Assembly: GCA_031268535.1 (NCBI GenBank)
Contig: JAIRXB010000009.1
Location: 1-56,219 of the forward strand
DNA: 56,219 bases
Direction: 5' to 3'
Source of the DNA: Puniceicoccales bacterium
GTDB lineage: Bacteria; Verrucomicrobiota; Verrucomicrobiia; Opitutales; JAIRLM01
Both the position numbers and the translations under genes were made by a program. Below the pieces are notes generated by a model. The model was given only the letters and a program-made list of their open reading frames with translations, was not told the DNA's origin and did not search any database. Below, piece by piece: positions 1 through 11,969 of this stretch. Within the stretch, counting starts at the first letter, position 1, and the number at the start of each line of letters is the position of its first letter.

Positions 1-39
1 GGTCAGCTTTGGCGTAAGCGGATCGCAAGCTCACGGACC

Positions 40-116
40 TGGTCGGACTGGGGAGACTCGAACTCCCGACCTCTTGCACCCCATGCAAGCGCGCTACCAG
101 ACTGCGCCACAGCCCG
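40..116 (-). tRNA. tRNA-Pro (anticodon GGG)
   Basis: The reverse strand folds as a full tRNA. The 7-bp acceptor CGGGCTG pairs with CAGTCCG (one G-U). The D arm is GCGC/GCGC, the anticodon stem CTTGC/GCAAG closes the loop ATGGGGT with anticodon GGG, and the T arm is GGGAG-TTCGAGT-CTCCC. The discriminator A and a genome-encoded CCA follow. It lies directly downstream of the 585-residue hypothetical gene. A decayed copy sits at 2251-2326 after the paralogous gene. Confidence 0.95.
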
Positions 117-305
117 AAAACAAAAAGCCAGGAAACCTGCGGCGCTCGGGCAACCTCGCTACCGGTGCTTCCTTCCGGATCTCGCGGAGTTCACGGGCGC
201 ACCGCCGCACAGGACCTGGCCACAGCCATGGCATGACGGAAACCAGCCGCCGGCAAGAAAAATTTTCCGCAAGATGTGCCCTTATTGCTTATTGCAAGTG
301 TCTCC

Positions 306-2063
306 TCAGCCGCCACCGAAGGTTGCTTTTGGGAAGCCGCATGCCGCATAGTAGTTATCAGGTTTGTCTTTATCTCCATCGCTAACGCCTTCTCTCCGCC
401 CTATGGTGTATGTTTTGCCTCTAAACTCCACCTTTTCCGTATGGCCTTTTTTCTCGAAAATCTCGCCTAACGTCTTCTTGCCATCAGTGCGTGTGCGCAT
501 CATCTCATCAATGATTTCGTCGCGCACTTTGGGCCGCTCCTCACCTACGGATTCCACAGGCAATTCTATGGCCACCTTCGCGCCAGGAGCTCTGGCCATC
601 TTCGCGCATTCGGAAGCAAAATCGGAAAAGTGCTTCCTTGCAATCTCGCGTTCTTGAATGTGGCCCAGCCCCTGCTGGTGGGATGGAAAAGCTCCTAGTC
701 GGTCAATCACAATTGTGACCTCCCGTCCAAGCGCCATGGCGCATCCTATGTAGCGGCGCAATTCTTCCATGTCCACATCTGCCCTAACCCTCAGCACGCT
801 CAACTTTGGAAGTTGCGCGAGCGATGGTAGCGTAATATGGGAATTATAATTGGTTCCTCTTACGTCCACAAGTCTGTCTTCTGTTTTCTCCGCCGTTTTC
901 TGCTGACCGGGAGACCACTCAATTACTGCTGCAGCATTCAATTGCGTAAATGCGGACGCTGCCGACGGCTTTAGGCACAGATCTAGCGGTATACCATACG
1001 GGACCCTGCAGCCATAAAATGTAGCCCCTTCGCCTTCGAACAGCCCGCTATCGCCACCATTAAGCTTGCCGCCAATTTCATTGCCTTTTGCGCAAAGGCT
1101 GTCGTGGAGATTTATGAGGGCAATTGTTTTTGGATCCTTGAAGCCATAACGCAATGCGGCATATTGCAACACGGAGAGTTCGTAACACCCTTCAAGTTTG
1201 GACGTTAGCGCCACTATTTGAACTCCTTTGCCGCCCAGCTTAACGGCAGCCATTTCGGCAATTTGCACAGCGACAAGAAACACTTCCGGATTTGCTTCTA
1301 TTGGACTTCCTCCTTCTTCTGGACTTTTTTCTCGCCAAGGCGCCGCTCCGCATATGCTGTCAAAGACGCTAACGGCCGCCTTACCGCAAACTTGATCTGC
1401 ATAGTACGCCCCTCCGGATTGCTTTACGACCGAGCTGTCCCTTAGTGTGGCAAATTTGTCGTTGATGCCGCTTCTCCGAAAGAAATCAGAATCGATGGCG
1501 TGAATTTTTGCCGCGAGTTTTAGCATCGCTACCTTTAGGTCGAAGCCGCCATCCTTTTCGTCGCGCGACAGAATAAATTCGAAAACGGTTGCAGGTCCTC
1601 CATCAGTCGCCCTGCCGGTGGAAATTCTCTCGAAAGTTTTGGTGAAGAGCCCAGAATCCTTAAGGCTTACGCCGCAAGTTTCCACTGCCGCAAGAAAGAT
1701 CCCCTTTAGGTCGGAATCGCTAATAATTTGTTCAAGAATTTTAACGGCTTCGGTGCCGGAGATTGCACTGTCTTTGCTAAACATAAGTTTGACAACTTCT
1801 GCAACAGCAGCCCTGATTTCGGAATCTGTTTTTTTGCATTGATATGCGCGCGCTTCTACTGTGCCAAACTTGAAAGCATCGGCGACTTTGTCGCACACGT
1901 ATTGGACAACCTGCCCAAACTTGGCATTCTTTTCTCGAAAAGCAGCCCAGATGTCCCTGAAGCTATTAAAAACTCTTTCAGAGGTAGTTTTCTTCGCATC
2001 GCCAAGAGCTTCCGTAGCATGCATATACGTAAACGGCGACGATCCACCAACAACAAAACTCAC
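306..2063 (-). CDS. Lineage-specific hypothetical protein, paralog 1 of 2
   Basis: I do not recognise this 585-residue protein. It is similar along its whole length to the 578-residue product of 2524-4260. Shared blocks include a start region with FGQVVQYVCDKV near residue 50, a stretch with the form RAAVAEVVKL, a central RDE-DG--DLKVAML block, a cysteine-containing YGFK/ENPKTIAL segment, and a C-terminal YTIGRREG-like region. No signal peptide, membrane segment or catalytic motif is obvious, and it reads as a soluble mostly helical protein. The start is GTG; a tiny ATG-xxx-xxx-TGA frame overlaps the GTG in both paralogs (TGA shares the GTGA), so translational coupling is possible. The gene lies downstream of the paralog and upstream of tRNA-Pro. 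An effector-like role is only a guess. Confidence 0.8.
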   Translation of the reverse strand: MSFVVGGSSPFTYMHATEALGDAKKTTSERVFNSFRDIWAAFREKNAKFGQVVQYVCDKVADAFKFGTVEARAYQCKKTDSEIRAAVAEVVKLMFSKDSAISGTEAVKILEQIISDSDLKGIFLAAVETCGVSLKDSGLFTKTFERISTGRATDGGPATVFEFILSRDEKDGGFDLKVAMLKLAAKIHAIDSDFFRRSGINDKFATLRDSSVVKQSGGAYYADQVCGKAAVSVFDSICGAAPWREKSPEEGGSPIEANPEVFLVAVQIAEMAAVKLGGKGVQIVALTSKLEGCYELSVLQYAALRYGFKDPKTIALINLHDSLCAKGNEIGGKLNGGDSGLFEGEGATFYGCRVPYGIPLDLCLKPSAASAFTQLNAAAVIEWSPGQQKTAEKTEDRLVDVRGTNYNSHITLPSLAQLPKLSVLRVRADVDMEELRRYIGCAMALGREVTIVIDRLGAFPSHQQGLGHIQEREIARKHFSDFASECAKMARAPGAKVAIELPVESVGEERPKVRDEIIDEMMRTRTDGKKTLGEIFEKKGHTEKVEFRGKTYTIGRREGVSDGDKDKPDNYYAACGFPKATFGGG

Positions 2064-2175
2064 AGTTGCATTTTAGCTTTGGCGGGAAATTTTCCAAGCG
2101 GAAATCTTAAAGCCTCACACAACATCTTGGTGAAGAAAAAGATAAAATTTTAGGCCTTTGGGCCGACTGCCTTTG
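2064..2175 (-). repeat. Duplicated upstream flank carrying the last codons of clpC
   Basis: This stretch repeats 4261-4375 with many identical blocks, for example the shared run around cctcacacaac and the A-rich run after it. On the minus strand it starts with codons reading A-V-G-P-K-A-stop, matching the real clpC end A-V-S-Q-K-A-stop at 4347. The duplicated unit therefore began inside the clpC 3' end and ran through the hypothetical gene and the tRNA. Confidence 0.75.
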
Positions 2176-2250
2176 TTTGGCGCGCCTTTTGGCGGCCACC
2201 GCCGATAAATTTTGCAGCGGCGGCCTATTTTTTCGCAAAATATGGCCGCT

Positions 2251-2326
2251 CCAGAGAGGGTGGAGGCACGAACTCCCACATCTTACGCTCCATAAAAGCG
2301 AGCCACCGGGCTCGCCACACAGCCAG
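2251..2326 (-). pseudogene. Decayed tRNA-Pro copy
   Basis: The sequence aligns end to end with the tRNA-Pro at 40-116, and the flank beyond it (acaaaaagcca, gcctgcggc) also aligns. The D arm can still form (GCGAG/CTCGC). The acceptor stem no longer pairs, the anticodon stem CTTTT/GTAAG has a T-T mismatch, the T loop has lost the conserved A, and the loop now reads ATGGAGC. It is very unlikely to be a working tRNA. The rest of the gap 2176-2523 is a diverged copy of 117-305; I see no other gene in it. Confidence 0.75.
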
Positions 2327-2523
2327 AGAAACAAAAAGCCATGACGCCTGCGGCACTCGGGCGCCCTAGCTTATCGATGCTCCACTTCAAAATCTAGCGG
2401 CACGGGCGCACGGGGCCTAGGCACAATCGCGCCACAGCTAAAATCTGCGGCGGTAAGAAACTTTTCCAAAAGCCGGCTAGGGCAAATGCATCTATTCCGA
2501 GCTAAGCATTATACTTTCTGCCG

Positions 2524-4260
2524 CTATGACTTAGTCTCCTCCGGCAGGGTTTCCCGTGGAAAATTGTGCGCCACAACATAGTCGCCCTCATCATTGCTGC
2601 CGACTTCGGCTCCATCTTTCAGCCTTACACTATATTCCACGCCGTCCAACACCACGGATTGCGTAGAAGTTGCACTCGCGAACAGGACCCCTAGGCCCGC
2701 TCCCTCAGAAGCGCTATTGCCGTCCACTAGCGTTTGGATAATTTTATGCTTAACATTTGCCCTTTCCTCAGAAACCGTTGCCGCAGGTAATATTATGGAT
2801 GGCTTTTCGTTTTTGCGAGACAGCTTCAACATGCGCGCTCTCGCTTCGCCATAGGCTTTAATTTGGCCGTCTGGTATTTTTGCTCCATGGTGAGCATATG
2901 GCTCGTCAAGTTCAATTGTGACATTCAGGCCGAGCCCAGCAACGCATTTCGCATATAATTCCACCTCCTCCATGTTGACATCCCAGCCAACCTTTACGTG
3001 TCTTATGCTAGGGAATTGTGCAAGAACCGGCAAGCGAACGTACTCAGCGGCGCCATTCCCATATGTTTTTAATGTAGTAAGTTGTTTGGAAAAGTTCTCA
3101 CCTACGCACCAGTACCCACGAGACCAGCTACACACAGCTGCGCCTGACAATGCTTTGGTAGTCTGCGAAAGCGTAGAACAATTCCTCAAAGGCAAACCAA
3201 TGGGATGCCTGCATCCTTCAAATATAGCGCCATGTTCATCCAGCAAAGCGTCACTAACCTGCAGCGGAAGACCTTCTTTATAAACGGCAACGCCGGCAGC
3301 CCTTTCGTAAAGCCTAATGAGCGCAATCGTTTTCGGATTTTCGAAACCGTAGCGCAACGCGGCATACTGAAGTATGGAGAGTTCGTCATCCGGACTTCCG
3401 TCGTTGTTAAATTTTGATGTCAGCAAACTTTTGACGTCTTCTCCGTCAACGTAAACTCCAACCTTCTCCGCAAAAGACACTGCAGCTAAAAACACTTCCG
3501 GCTCTTCGGAGACCAATTTTAAGTCGAGCTGCCTTCCGCATAGCCAATCAAAAACACAGACGGCAACCTTGCCGCCAAACTGATCCGCGCGGTACTGCCC
3601 GGCCGTATTATTAATTACCCCGCTATTCCTTACCACATCGAGTCTAGTGCTGTTCCTCATCTCGCTAAAAAGAGCTATGTTTGTTGCGCTGATTTCTTTT
3701 ACGACATTCAGCATTGCCACTTTTAGATCATCGCTGCCATCCCGTTCGTCGCGCGCCAAGATGAACTCAAAAGCCGTCACTTTATCAGTAATCGAGTGGG
3801 TTTTTGTGGTGCCGATCCAGCCGTCGAATGTTTTAGTGAAAAAACCTTTTAGGGCACTATCGTTTCCACCGCACATTTTCATGATCTCCAAGAATATTTC
3901 CTTCAGTTGAGGGTCACTAATAATCTTTTCGAGAATCGCCACAGATTCTGGGCCTGTTATTTTGCTGTCTTCGCTAAATACAAGTTTAACAACTTCTGCA
4001 ACAGCAGTCCTGATTTCGGGATCTGTTTTTGCGCTGCATGCATATGCATGAACTACTGACTCGCCTCTCTTCAAAGCATCGCTAACTTTGTCGCATACGT
4101 ATTGGACAACCTGCCCAAACTCGGTACGCCTTTTCCGAAAATCATCCCAGATATCTCTGAAACTAGTGAAAACTTTCGCACTGCGATCCTTCGCCACATC
4201 AAGGCGGACTATAGCATCGCCATATGTCACCGGCGGCAATCCACTCATGCCTAAACTCAC
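2524..4260 (-). CDS. Lineage-specific hypothetical protein, paralog 2 of 2
   Basis: This 578-residue paralog of the 306-2063 product has an unknown function. The two align from the N terminus (FGQVVQYVCDKV in both) through the central ARDERDG block to near the C terminus. The first 200 residues are clearly closer than the last 200, so the C-terminal half evolves faster. No membrane segment or signal peptide is seen. The start is GTG, and a downstream ATG four codons in is also possible. It follows clpC by 86 bp on the same strand and may be read through from it. It and its paralog arose by a tandem duplication of about 2.2 kb that also copied the tRNA-Pro. Confidence 0.8.
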   Translation of the reverse strand: MSLGMSGLPPVTYGDAIVRLDVAKDRSAKVFTSFRDIWDDFRKRRTEFGQVVQYVCDKVSDALKRGESVVHAYACSAKTDPEIRTAVAEVVKLVFSEDSKITGPESVAILEKIISDPQLKEIFLEIMKMCGGNDSALKGFFTKTFDGWIGTTKTHSITDKVTAFEFILARDERDGSDDLKVAMLNVVKEISATNIALFSEMRNSTRLDVVRNSGVINNTAGQYRADQFGGKVAVCVFDWLCGRQLDLKLVSEEPEVFLAAVSFAEKVGVYVDGEDVKSLLTSKFNNDGSPDDELSILQYAALRYGFENPKTIALIRLYERAAGVAVYKEGLPLQVSDALLDEHGAIFEGCRHPIGLPLRNCSTLSQTTKALSGAAVCSWSRGYWCVGENFSKQLTTLKTYGNGAAEYVRLPVLAQFPSIRHVKVGWDVNMEEVELYAKCVAGLGLNVTIELDEPYAHHGAKIPDGQIKAYGEARARMLKLSRKNEKPSIILPAATVSEERANVKHKIIQTLVDGNSASEGAGLGVLFASATSTQSVVLDGVEYSVRLKDGAEVGSNDEGDYVVAHNFPRETLPEETKS

Positions 4261-4346
4261 GGTCGCATTTTAGCTGTGGCGGGAAATTTCACAAGCTGGA
4301 ATCGTAAAGCCTCACACAACAGCTTGGTGAAGAAAAAAATAAAATC

Positions 4347-6881
<2,535 letters not shown>

Positions 6882-6937
6882 GGAGTGCCGTCCTAGTGAT
6901 TTCGCCGCCGAAAGCGACAAAATAGATGAATGCGCCT

Positions 6938-8401
6938 TCAGGCGAGAAAGCACAGCACCATTGCCGATGTCGGTATGGCGGCGGCCAAAAGAAGCCTAAG
7001 CGAAGAAACACCGCCTGGAAAATGGCGCTTCAACATGGCGTGGCCGGCCGGGTTGGGCGCATTGGCTATCACCGTGAGCCCGCCTCCGCAAATCGCTCCA
7101 GACACGACGGCATTTTGCAGCGCGCAGCAGTTCTGAAATGATGGCACCATGGATGTTAGGTATGTCACCGCTGCGTTGTCGTTGCAGGACGAGATTGCCA
7201 TCGCCACGGCAAAAAGCGCAATGGGGCAAAGTCCGTCTAGCAGTGGCCCTATCCACCAGGTCTGGAGCCCGCCGTGGACGACAAGTCCCGCCAAAAACAG
7301 CCCAACGAGAGCGGCCTCTTTGAGTCGCAGCTTGCTTTGCTGCCGACGGCTCAGGCGCACAACGGCGAGAAAAGCACAAAATCCCCCGGTCACTTTGACT
7401 GGGCAGTGCAAATTGCACACCGTCCATGCCATAAGAGCTACGTGGCAAAGAATTAACAAAACAGAACATCCGCCGGCTTCAGTCCCCTTGCATTCGCAGC
7501 GGCTAAGGGACGCTAAATCTTTGCGGAGAAAAAATCCACACATTGCCGTGGCCAATAAAATTCCGCCAATGGCCCGTACGCCAAAATTCATGAACACGTA
7601 GGAAAGGCTCCAATTCCACCGGTGAGCCACCATCACTATCGGCGGTGCCGCAAAATGGGTCAGGGCACCGCCAACGGAAATATTTGTAAAAAGCAACCCC
7701 AGTGTGCCGTAGCGTAACTTTTCGGACACTTGCGCTGCGTAAATCTTTCTGGACAGCAGGATGGCCGCTATGGCCATGGCGGCCGGCTCCGTTATGAGCG
7801 ACCCAAGCGGCGGCGCTATCAGCACTATGGAAAACCACCACGCCGTCGGCGACCCGCCACCAAGTTTCGCAACGGCCCCAAGGATTGTTTCCGCCACCAT
7901 CAAAATTGGGCGCGTAGCGGCCATGGCCATAATGGCGAAGATGAAAATCGGCTCCGCCAACGAGATATCGCTGCGGAGGTAGTTGCCAAGGGACTTCGGT
8001 CCACCGATGATCGCAATGGCCGCCATGGCCGGCACCGCCCAAAGGGCAAACGGGAGTTCAATCTCCCCGAGAACGCGCAGCAACTTTATGGGCAGCGACC
8101 GCATTCGACGGCCGCCCAATTCGCTCTGTTCGGCAATCCCGTTTGCCATCTTCGCGATGGAAGCAGCCATGAACGTATGCGCTATGGCGGCGAAAAAGAG
8201 AGCGGTCCCTATGGCGTTCAGCGGCGTCGAGCGCAGGCGGGAAAGCAGTTCTCCACCAACATTTTTCTGCGGCTGCGCAGCGCTCTGCTGCCGGCGGCAG
8301 TCCAGCGGCGAATTTTCCACAGAGGCGCAGGAGACGCACGGCTGAAATGCAATTGCGAAAAAAGCGATCAGAGAAAGTAGGCGCCCCACAAAAAAATTCA
8401 C
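6938..8401 (-). CDS. Putative Na+/H+ antiporter (PF07399-like)
   Basis: This polytopic inner-membrane protein of about 487 residues has some 11-12 hydrophobic helices. It resembles the putative Na+/H+ antiporter family found in Verrucomicrobia and Chlamydiae. Diagnostic-looking segments are SLITEPAAMAIAAILLS, LLFTNISVGGALTHFAAPP and ISSCNDNAAVTYLTS near the C terminus, with polar residues inside helices as in ion exchangers. I prefer the GTG at 8401, which gives a signal-like N terminus (MNFFVGRLLSLIAFFAIAF). The frame is open to a TTG at 8458. It sits 77 bp after the pseudopilin-like gene and just before clpC. Ion specificity is inferred from the family only. Confidence 0.75.
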   Translation of the reverse strand: MNFFVGRLLSLIAFFAIAFQPCVSCASVENSPLDCRRQQSAAQPQKNVGGELLSRLRSTPLNAIGTALFFAAIAHTFMAASIAKMANGIAEQSELGGRRMRSLPIKLLRVLGEIELPFALWAVPAMAAIAIIGGPKSLGNYLRSDISLAEPIFIFAIMAMAATRPILMVAETILGAVAKLGGGSPTAWWFSIVLIAPPLGSLITEPAAMAIAAILLSRKIYAAQVSEKLRYGTLGLLFTNISVGGALTHFAAPPIVMVAHRWNWSLSYVFMNFGVRAIGGILLATAMCGFFLRKDLASLSRCECKGTEAGGCSVLLILCHVALMAWTVCNLHCPVKVTGGFCAFLAVVRLSRRQQSKLRLKEAALVGLFLAGLVVHGGLQTWWIGPLLDGLCPIALFAVAMAISSCNDNAAVTYLTSMVPSFQNCCALQNAVVSGAICGGGLTVIANAPNPAGHAMLKRHFPGGVSSLRLLLAAAIPTSAMVLCFLA

Positions 8402-8478
8402 CGCCGCGATGGTCTCCCTGCGCCAGCGGACGGCAAGGACAATCGGCCGAGGCGGCAAATCGGAAAAGCCGCCAGGCC

Positions 8479-11361
8479 CTAGCGAACCCAGCGCACGGAT
8501 TCCGCGTGCCAGCCGCCACCGGCCTTGCGGCGAACTGTGGCCTCAAGAATTGCGCACGGCGGACTCCTTTCGCCGCCGTCCGAGGCGTCACCGTAGGCTC
8601 GAATGGTGAACGTATCGCCGCGCACCGCCAGGCTGTTGCCAAAAAATTGCAGCAGATCGGCCTGGCTTAGGTCGGCCGGGCACAGCGTGTTGGCGTCCCC
8701 TAGCGCTCCGGCGCCATCAAACCATGCGCTGTTGCCGTGAAAATTGCTAGCCTCCGTCTGCGGAAATTTTCTCAGATTGGCTTTCTCTATGGCCCGCTGC
8801 AGCAATCCGCAGCGGCTGTCTGGATTGGACATTTCTCCGAGGCTCCTATTCACGAATGCAGCCAACGACGGAAATGGTCCACAGCGGCAAACCTCTTCCC
8901 AAATGCATTGCGCCAGCCTGTCCACGTCATCCTCGGAAAGGCGGCATAGGGCGGCGCATCCCAGGTCCGCCGACGTCTGTGAGCCGTGGCGCGGAAGATA
9001 ATAGGTTCCGCTGGAGCTGTCGAACGGTAGCGAACGGAGAAAAATTTTCCAAGCCTCCGCCGAAGCCCCATTGACGTTCAGAGCTCCGCAGTTGAGCAGT
9101 CCCATGGAACCACTTGTCGCGTCCCGTTGCCGTAGGGCGGTGCAGTGAGTGTACGTTGCGGCAGTTTCCCCTGGACCTCCGGCAAATCCGCCGACGTAGT
9201 AGTGGTCAAACAGGGCACAATTCGCAAGCCGCGATGCGTCCAGCAGCATTTCTCCGGCAAAATACTCGTGGCCGCTGGCCGGCTCACACCACTGGCAATT
9301 TCGCGGCAAAAGAGCTGGAGCCCAAGAGTTTCCTACGGCGTAGGCCGGATGGTAGGAAAAGGGGAAAAGGTTTAAGTGACGAATGGCGGCCAAGCTGAAA
9401 AATCTGCGCGGGATGTCAAAAAGTACGGCCCTCCCATCGGCTCCAAAAAAACGCGGAAGCGGCGGCGCGGCGGCCGTTTCGCCCACCGCAAAATCTCTAA
9501 GTGAGACGCTCCACGACGGATAGATGCGCATGGAATCGGCCCCGGCAGGCCCGACGGCGACTGAATATGCGTGCTCCTTGGCGCTCCTGCGAATTTGCGG
9601 CGCCCTTGGGTTATGGTCCACAAGCCACCGCGGGGAACCGCTAGCGCCGCTGCGCAGCGACGCGCTAAGCTGAAAAACTGGATGGAAATTTCCATCTCTC
9701 GGCACCGCGAGCGGCCCACCGGCGAAGGCGGGTGCCTCATCCACGAAATCGGCAACTTCCTGCAGCAGCGATTGCGTTTCTCCATCGCAAAGGCGCAGCG
9801 CCATGCCATCCCATCGGGACCGCTTGTCCCACTGGAGGCTCACAAGGCGGCCGATGGAAATGGTGGAGCCCTTTGCTATGGCCATCCGCGAACGGAAATA
9901 GCGCACCCCAACCGCACCATCCGAAAACGGCCCTTCCGCGACGTCGCCAACGGTTACGGTGCGGTCCTCAGCCGGGGAAAACAGCAAAACCTGGCCCGGC
10001 AAAAATTGCGCTTCGCACGTTCCGCGGAAAAGCGATCCATCAATTGGCGATCCGATGGGCACTTTGATGGGCGCAGCCGAATTGATCCACATCTGCAGCG
10101 CCGGCTTTGAACTCAATTCGGGATCCCAGCGACTCTCATCAATCTCCGATCGCCATTGGAACGCGTAGCCGTGCGCCTCAATTGGCTCTGCGAGCGGGTT
10201 CCATAGGGCAAATTGTGGGAGAAAGGCCACCTCCACCACATCGTACTCTTCGCCGCCGACAATTCGCGCAAAAATGCTTAGCCACGCACCACAAAGCACG
10301 GGGTGGATGCCGTATCGCGTCGGCACCACGTGGCCATGCGCAGGGTTTGGCAAATTGGCAAGCGTGCAGCGGCAATTGCCAAGCGGCGCGTAGATCTGGC
10401 GAAAGTGCGGGCCCCCCGCCTGGAATTTCAGCGGCTCCGCCGCTCCACTGGCTCCAACGGCCGACAGATATGAGGCGAGCAGATCTAGCGTTGGTGGAGG
10501 CTGCGGAAGTTCCGCTTTCCCGGGGAAAAGGTACGTGCCGGCCGCAAAATTCCCAGGCCTCAGTTTTTCGCCAATGTCAGTGAGCCATTCCCCGGACGTA
10601 TTTTGCAGCAGTGTGGCGCCGCACAGAGTAATGGCATGGAAGAGCTCAGGCGCCGCATTCGGAGCGATGGCCCTAAATTCGGCGAACGTGCCCATCGGAA
10701 TCAGCCGTTCCCTTTCTCCGCCATCAGCCAATCCATCCAGCAGCCGCTCGCCAAATCCCTGGGCAATGTGCGGCTCGCCAATGGCCGGCTTCGGCAAATT
10801 GATGCGCACCTTTGCGGTTTCATCGAGCACGAGGAACGCAAAATGCCCGTGTACCCTGTCGCCGCAGCGAATTTCCTCCAGAGGACAGCTGTCGCCCAAA
10901 CCCAAATCTTCCAGTAGGGCTATCTCCCGCTCGGCAGATTTCTCAGCCGCACTGCCGCTACGCCTAAGGGTCTCTCCACCGGAAACGGCCCATGCGGAAA
11001 ACGCAGCCGATTCTCCCACAACGGGCCATAGCCCAAGCCAGTGCCGATGGCGGCTCTCGGGAGTGCAGCAGTTTTCCGCCGTTACCGTTACGCACTTTCC
11101 GTCATCCATTGACTCGGTGAGCAAACCGATGGCCATGGCCATGGCGGCCATGGCGTTCCGTTTGGAAAATTCGCGCGCCATCAGGTCGGCGGTCCGCCTG
11201 CTCGCAACGGCGGCGTAGGAGCTCATGGCGGCAATTGTGAGTGAAAAAAGGAGAATAAACGCCACCAGTGACGCCAGCGCAAAACCATTTTGCTTTCGCC
11301 CGCGCTGGCGCATGGCGCAAACGCCCGTTGCCGCAAATGATTTTTTCGCCCCCTTCACCAT
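8479..11361 (-). CDS. Large pseudopilin-like protein (Verru_Chthon cassette A type)
   Basis: This 960-residue protein has a type IV pilin/pseudopilin start: a basic stretch (RQRGRKQN), then GFALASLVAFILLFSLTIAA, with the prepilin cleavage expected after the G. The long exterior part contains an RINLPKPAIG block, IHPVLCGAWLSI, LWNPLAEPIEAHGY and a C-terminal FTIRAYGDA motif. These match my memory of the large Verru_Chthon cassette protein A family of Verrucomicrobia, which is normally found with smaller B-D pseudopilins. None of those is in this window, so it stands alone here. Many cysteines are present. The start ATG has a good ribosome site (GGAAAGG) 5 bp upstream. It is probably exported to the envelope; its role is unknown. 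Confidence 0.7.
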   Translation of the reverse strand: MVKGAKKSFAATGVCAMRQRGRKQNGFALASLVAFILLFSLTIAAMSSYAAVASRRTADLMAREFSKRNAMAAMAMAIGLLTESMDDGKCVTVTAENCCTPESRHRHWLGLWPVVGESAAFSAWAVSGGETLRRSGSAAEKSAEREIALLEDLGLGDSCPLEEIRCGDRVHGHFAFLVLDETAKVRINLPKPAIGEPHIAQGFGERLLDGLADGGERERLIPMGTFAEFRAIAPNAAPELFHAITLCGATLLQNTSGEWLTDIGEKLRPGNFAAGTYLFPGKAELPQPPPTLDLLASYLSAVGASGAAEPLKFQAGGPHFRQIYAPLGNCRCTLANLPNPAHGHVVPTRYGIHPVLCGAWLSIFARIVGGEEYDVVEVAFLPQFALWNPLAEPIEAHGYAFQWRSEIDESRWDPELSSKPALQMWINSAAPIKVPIGSPIDGSLFRGTCEAQFLPGQVLLFSPAEDRTVTVGDVAEGPFSDGAVGVRYFRSRMAIAKGSTISIGRLVSLQWDKRSRWDGMALRLCDGETQSLLQEVADFVDEAPAFAGGPLAVPRDGNFHPVFQLSASLRSGASGSPRWLVDHNPRAPQIRRSAKEHAYSVAVGPAGADSMRIYPSWSVSLRDFAVGETAAAPPLPRFFGADGRAVLFDIPRRFFSLAAIRHLNLFPFSYHPAYAVGNSWAPALLPRNCQWCEPASGHEYFAGEMLLDASRLANCALFDHYYVGGFAGGPGETAATYTHCTALRQRDATSGSMGLLNCGALNVNGASAEAWKIFLRSLPFDSSSGTYYLPRHGSQTSADLGCAALCRLSEDDVDRLAQCIWEEVCRCGPFPSLAAFVNRSLGEMSNPDSRCGLLQRAIEKANLRKFPQTEASNFHGNSAWFDGAGALGDANTLCPADLSQADLLQFFGNSLAVRGDTFTIRAYGDASDGGERSPPCAILEATVRRKAGGGWHAESVRWVR

Positions 11362-11385
11362 TTGCCTTTCCAGTGGCCGCCCAAA

Positions 11386-11955
11386 CTAGCGGCGCCCATC
11401 AAGTGAAACCGCAATGGGCTTGCCGGCGACCATTGGGCCATTGTCGTCAACGGGAACAGCTCCAACGGCATGAACGCGCCAATTGGGTCGCGGTCCAGCC
11501 GTCACCGCATCCTGCCCGTCGCCTATGAAATTTATTTTAGCGGCAACTGGCGCACAGCCATCGGCGGAAGCGTAAACAATTTGCCCGAGATGCAATTTTT
11601 TGACTGCCCGCCGCCCGACAAAAAAGCGAAGGCAAACTAAGTTTGTAGCCCCAAGCTCCACAACCGGGACCGACGGCGGAACCGTCTCCCCCTCCACAAA
11701 AAAGATGTTGCCTACGACACCGTCGCACGGAGATAGCACATCTGCGCCGCAGCCTCCGCTCTCCATCGAAAAAAGCGCCGCACCGGCCCGAACTCTTTCC
11801 ATCTTGTTGGCAAAAATGGCGCCGAGTCGGCCCATTTCCTGCGCGCAAACCGCAACCGTCCGCCCATCGGCGTAGCCGAAAAATTTTTCGCGGCGGCAGC
11901 AGGAGCTGCAAAGGCATAGGGCAAGCGGCAGCAAAAATCTCTTGGCGTAGACCAT
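11386..11955 (-). CDS. Minimal HlyD-type membrane fusion lipoprotein
   Basis: This 189-residue protein starts with a short signal peptide ending in a lipobox-like LCSSC cluster. A biotinyl-lipoyl-like half follows (RLGAIFANKMERVRAGAALF), then directly the second half (VLSPCDGVVGNIFFVEGETV) and a beta-barrel segment (LVCLRFFVGRRAVKKLHLGQ). The order is that of HlyD/EmrA/YbhG adaptors, which bridge an inner-membrane exporter to the outer membrane. The long coiled-coil hairpin between the two lipoyl halves is almost completely missing. No exporter gene is adjacent. The ATG at 11955 is used; an upstream TTG would overlap holA. The family call is moderate and the export substrate is unknown. Confidence 0.6.
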   Translation of the reverse strand: MVYAKRFLLPLALCLCSSCCRREKFFGYADGRTVAVCAQEMGRLGAIFANKMERVRAGAALFSMESGGCGADVLSPCDGVVGNIFFVEGETVPPSVPVVELGATNLVCLRFFVGRRAVKKLHLGQIVYASADGCAPVAAKINFIGDGQDAVTAGPRPNWRVHAVGAVPVDDNGPMVAGKPIAVSLDGRR

Positions 11956-11969
11956 GGCCAACCGATGAC

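Noticed and set aside
2107-2334. 75-codon minus-strand frame over the decayed tRNA
   Set aside because: It runs through the tRNA relic and the duplicated leader; no protein features.
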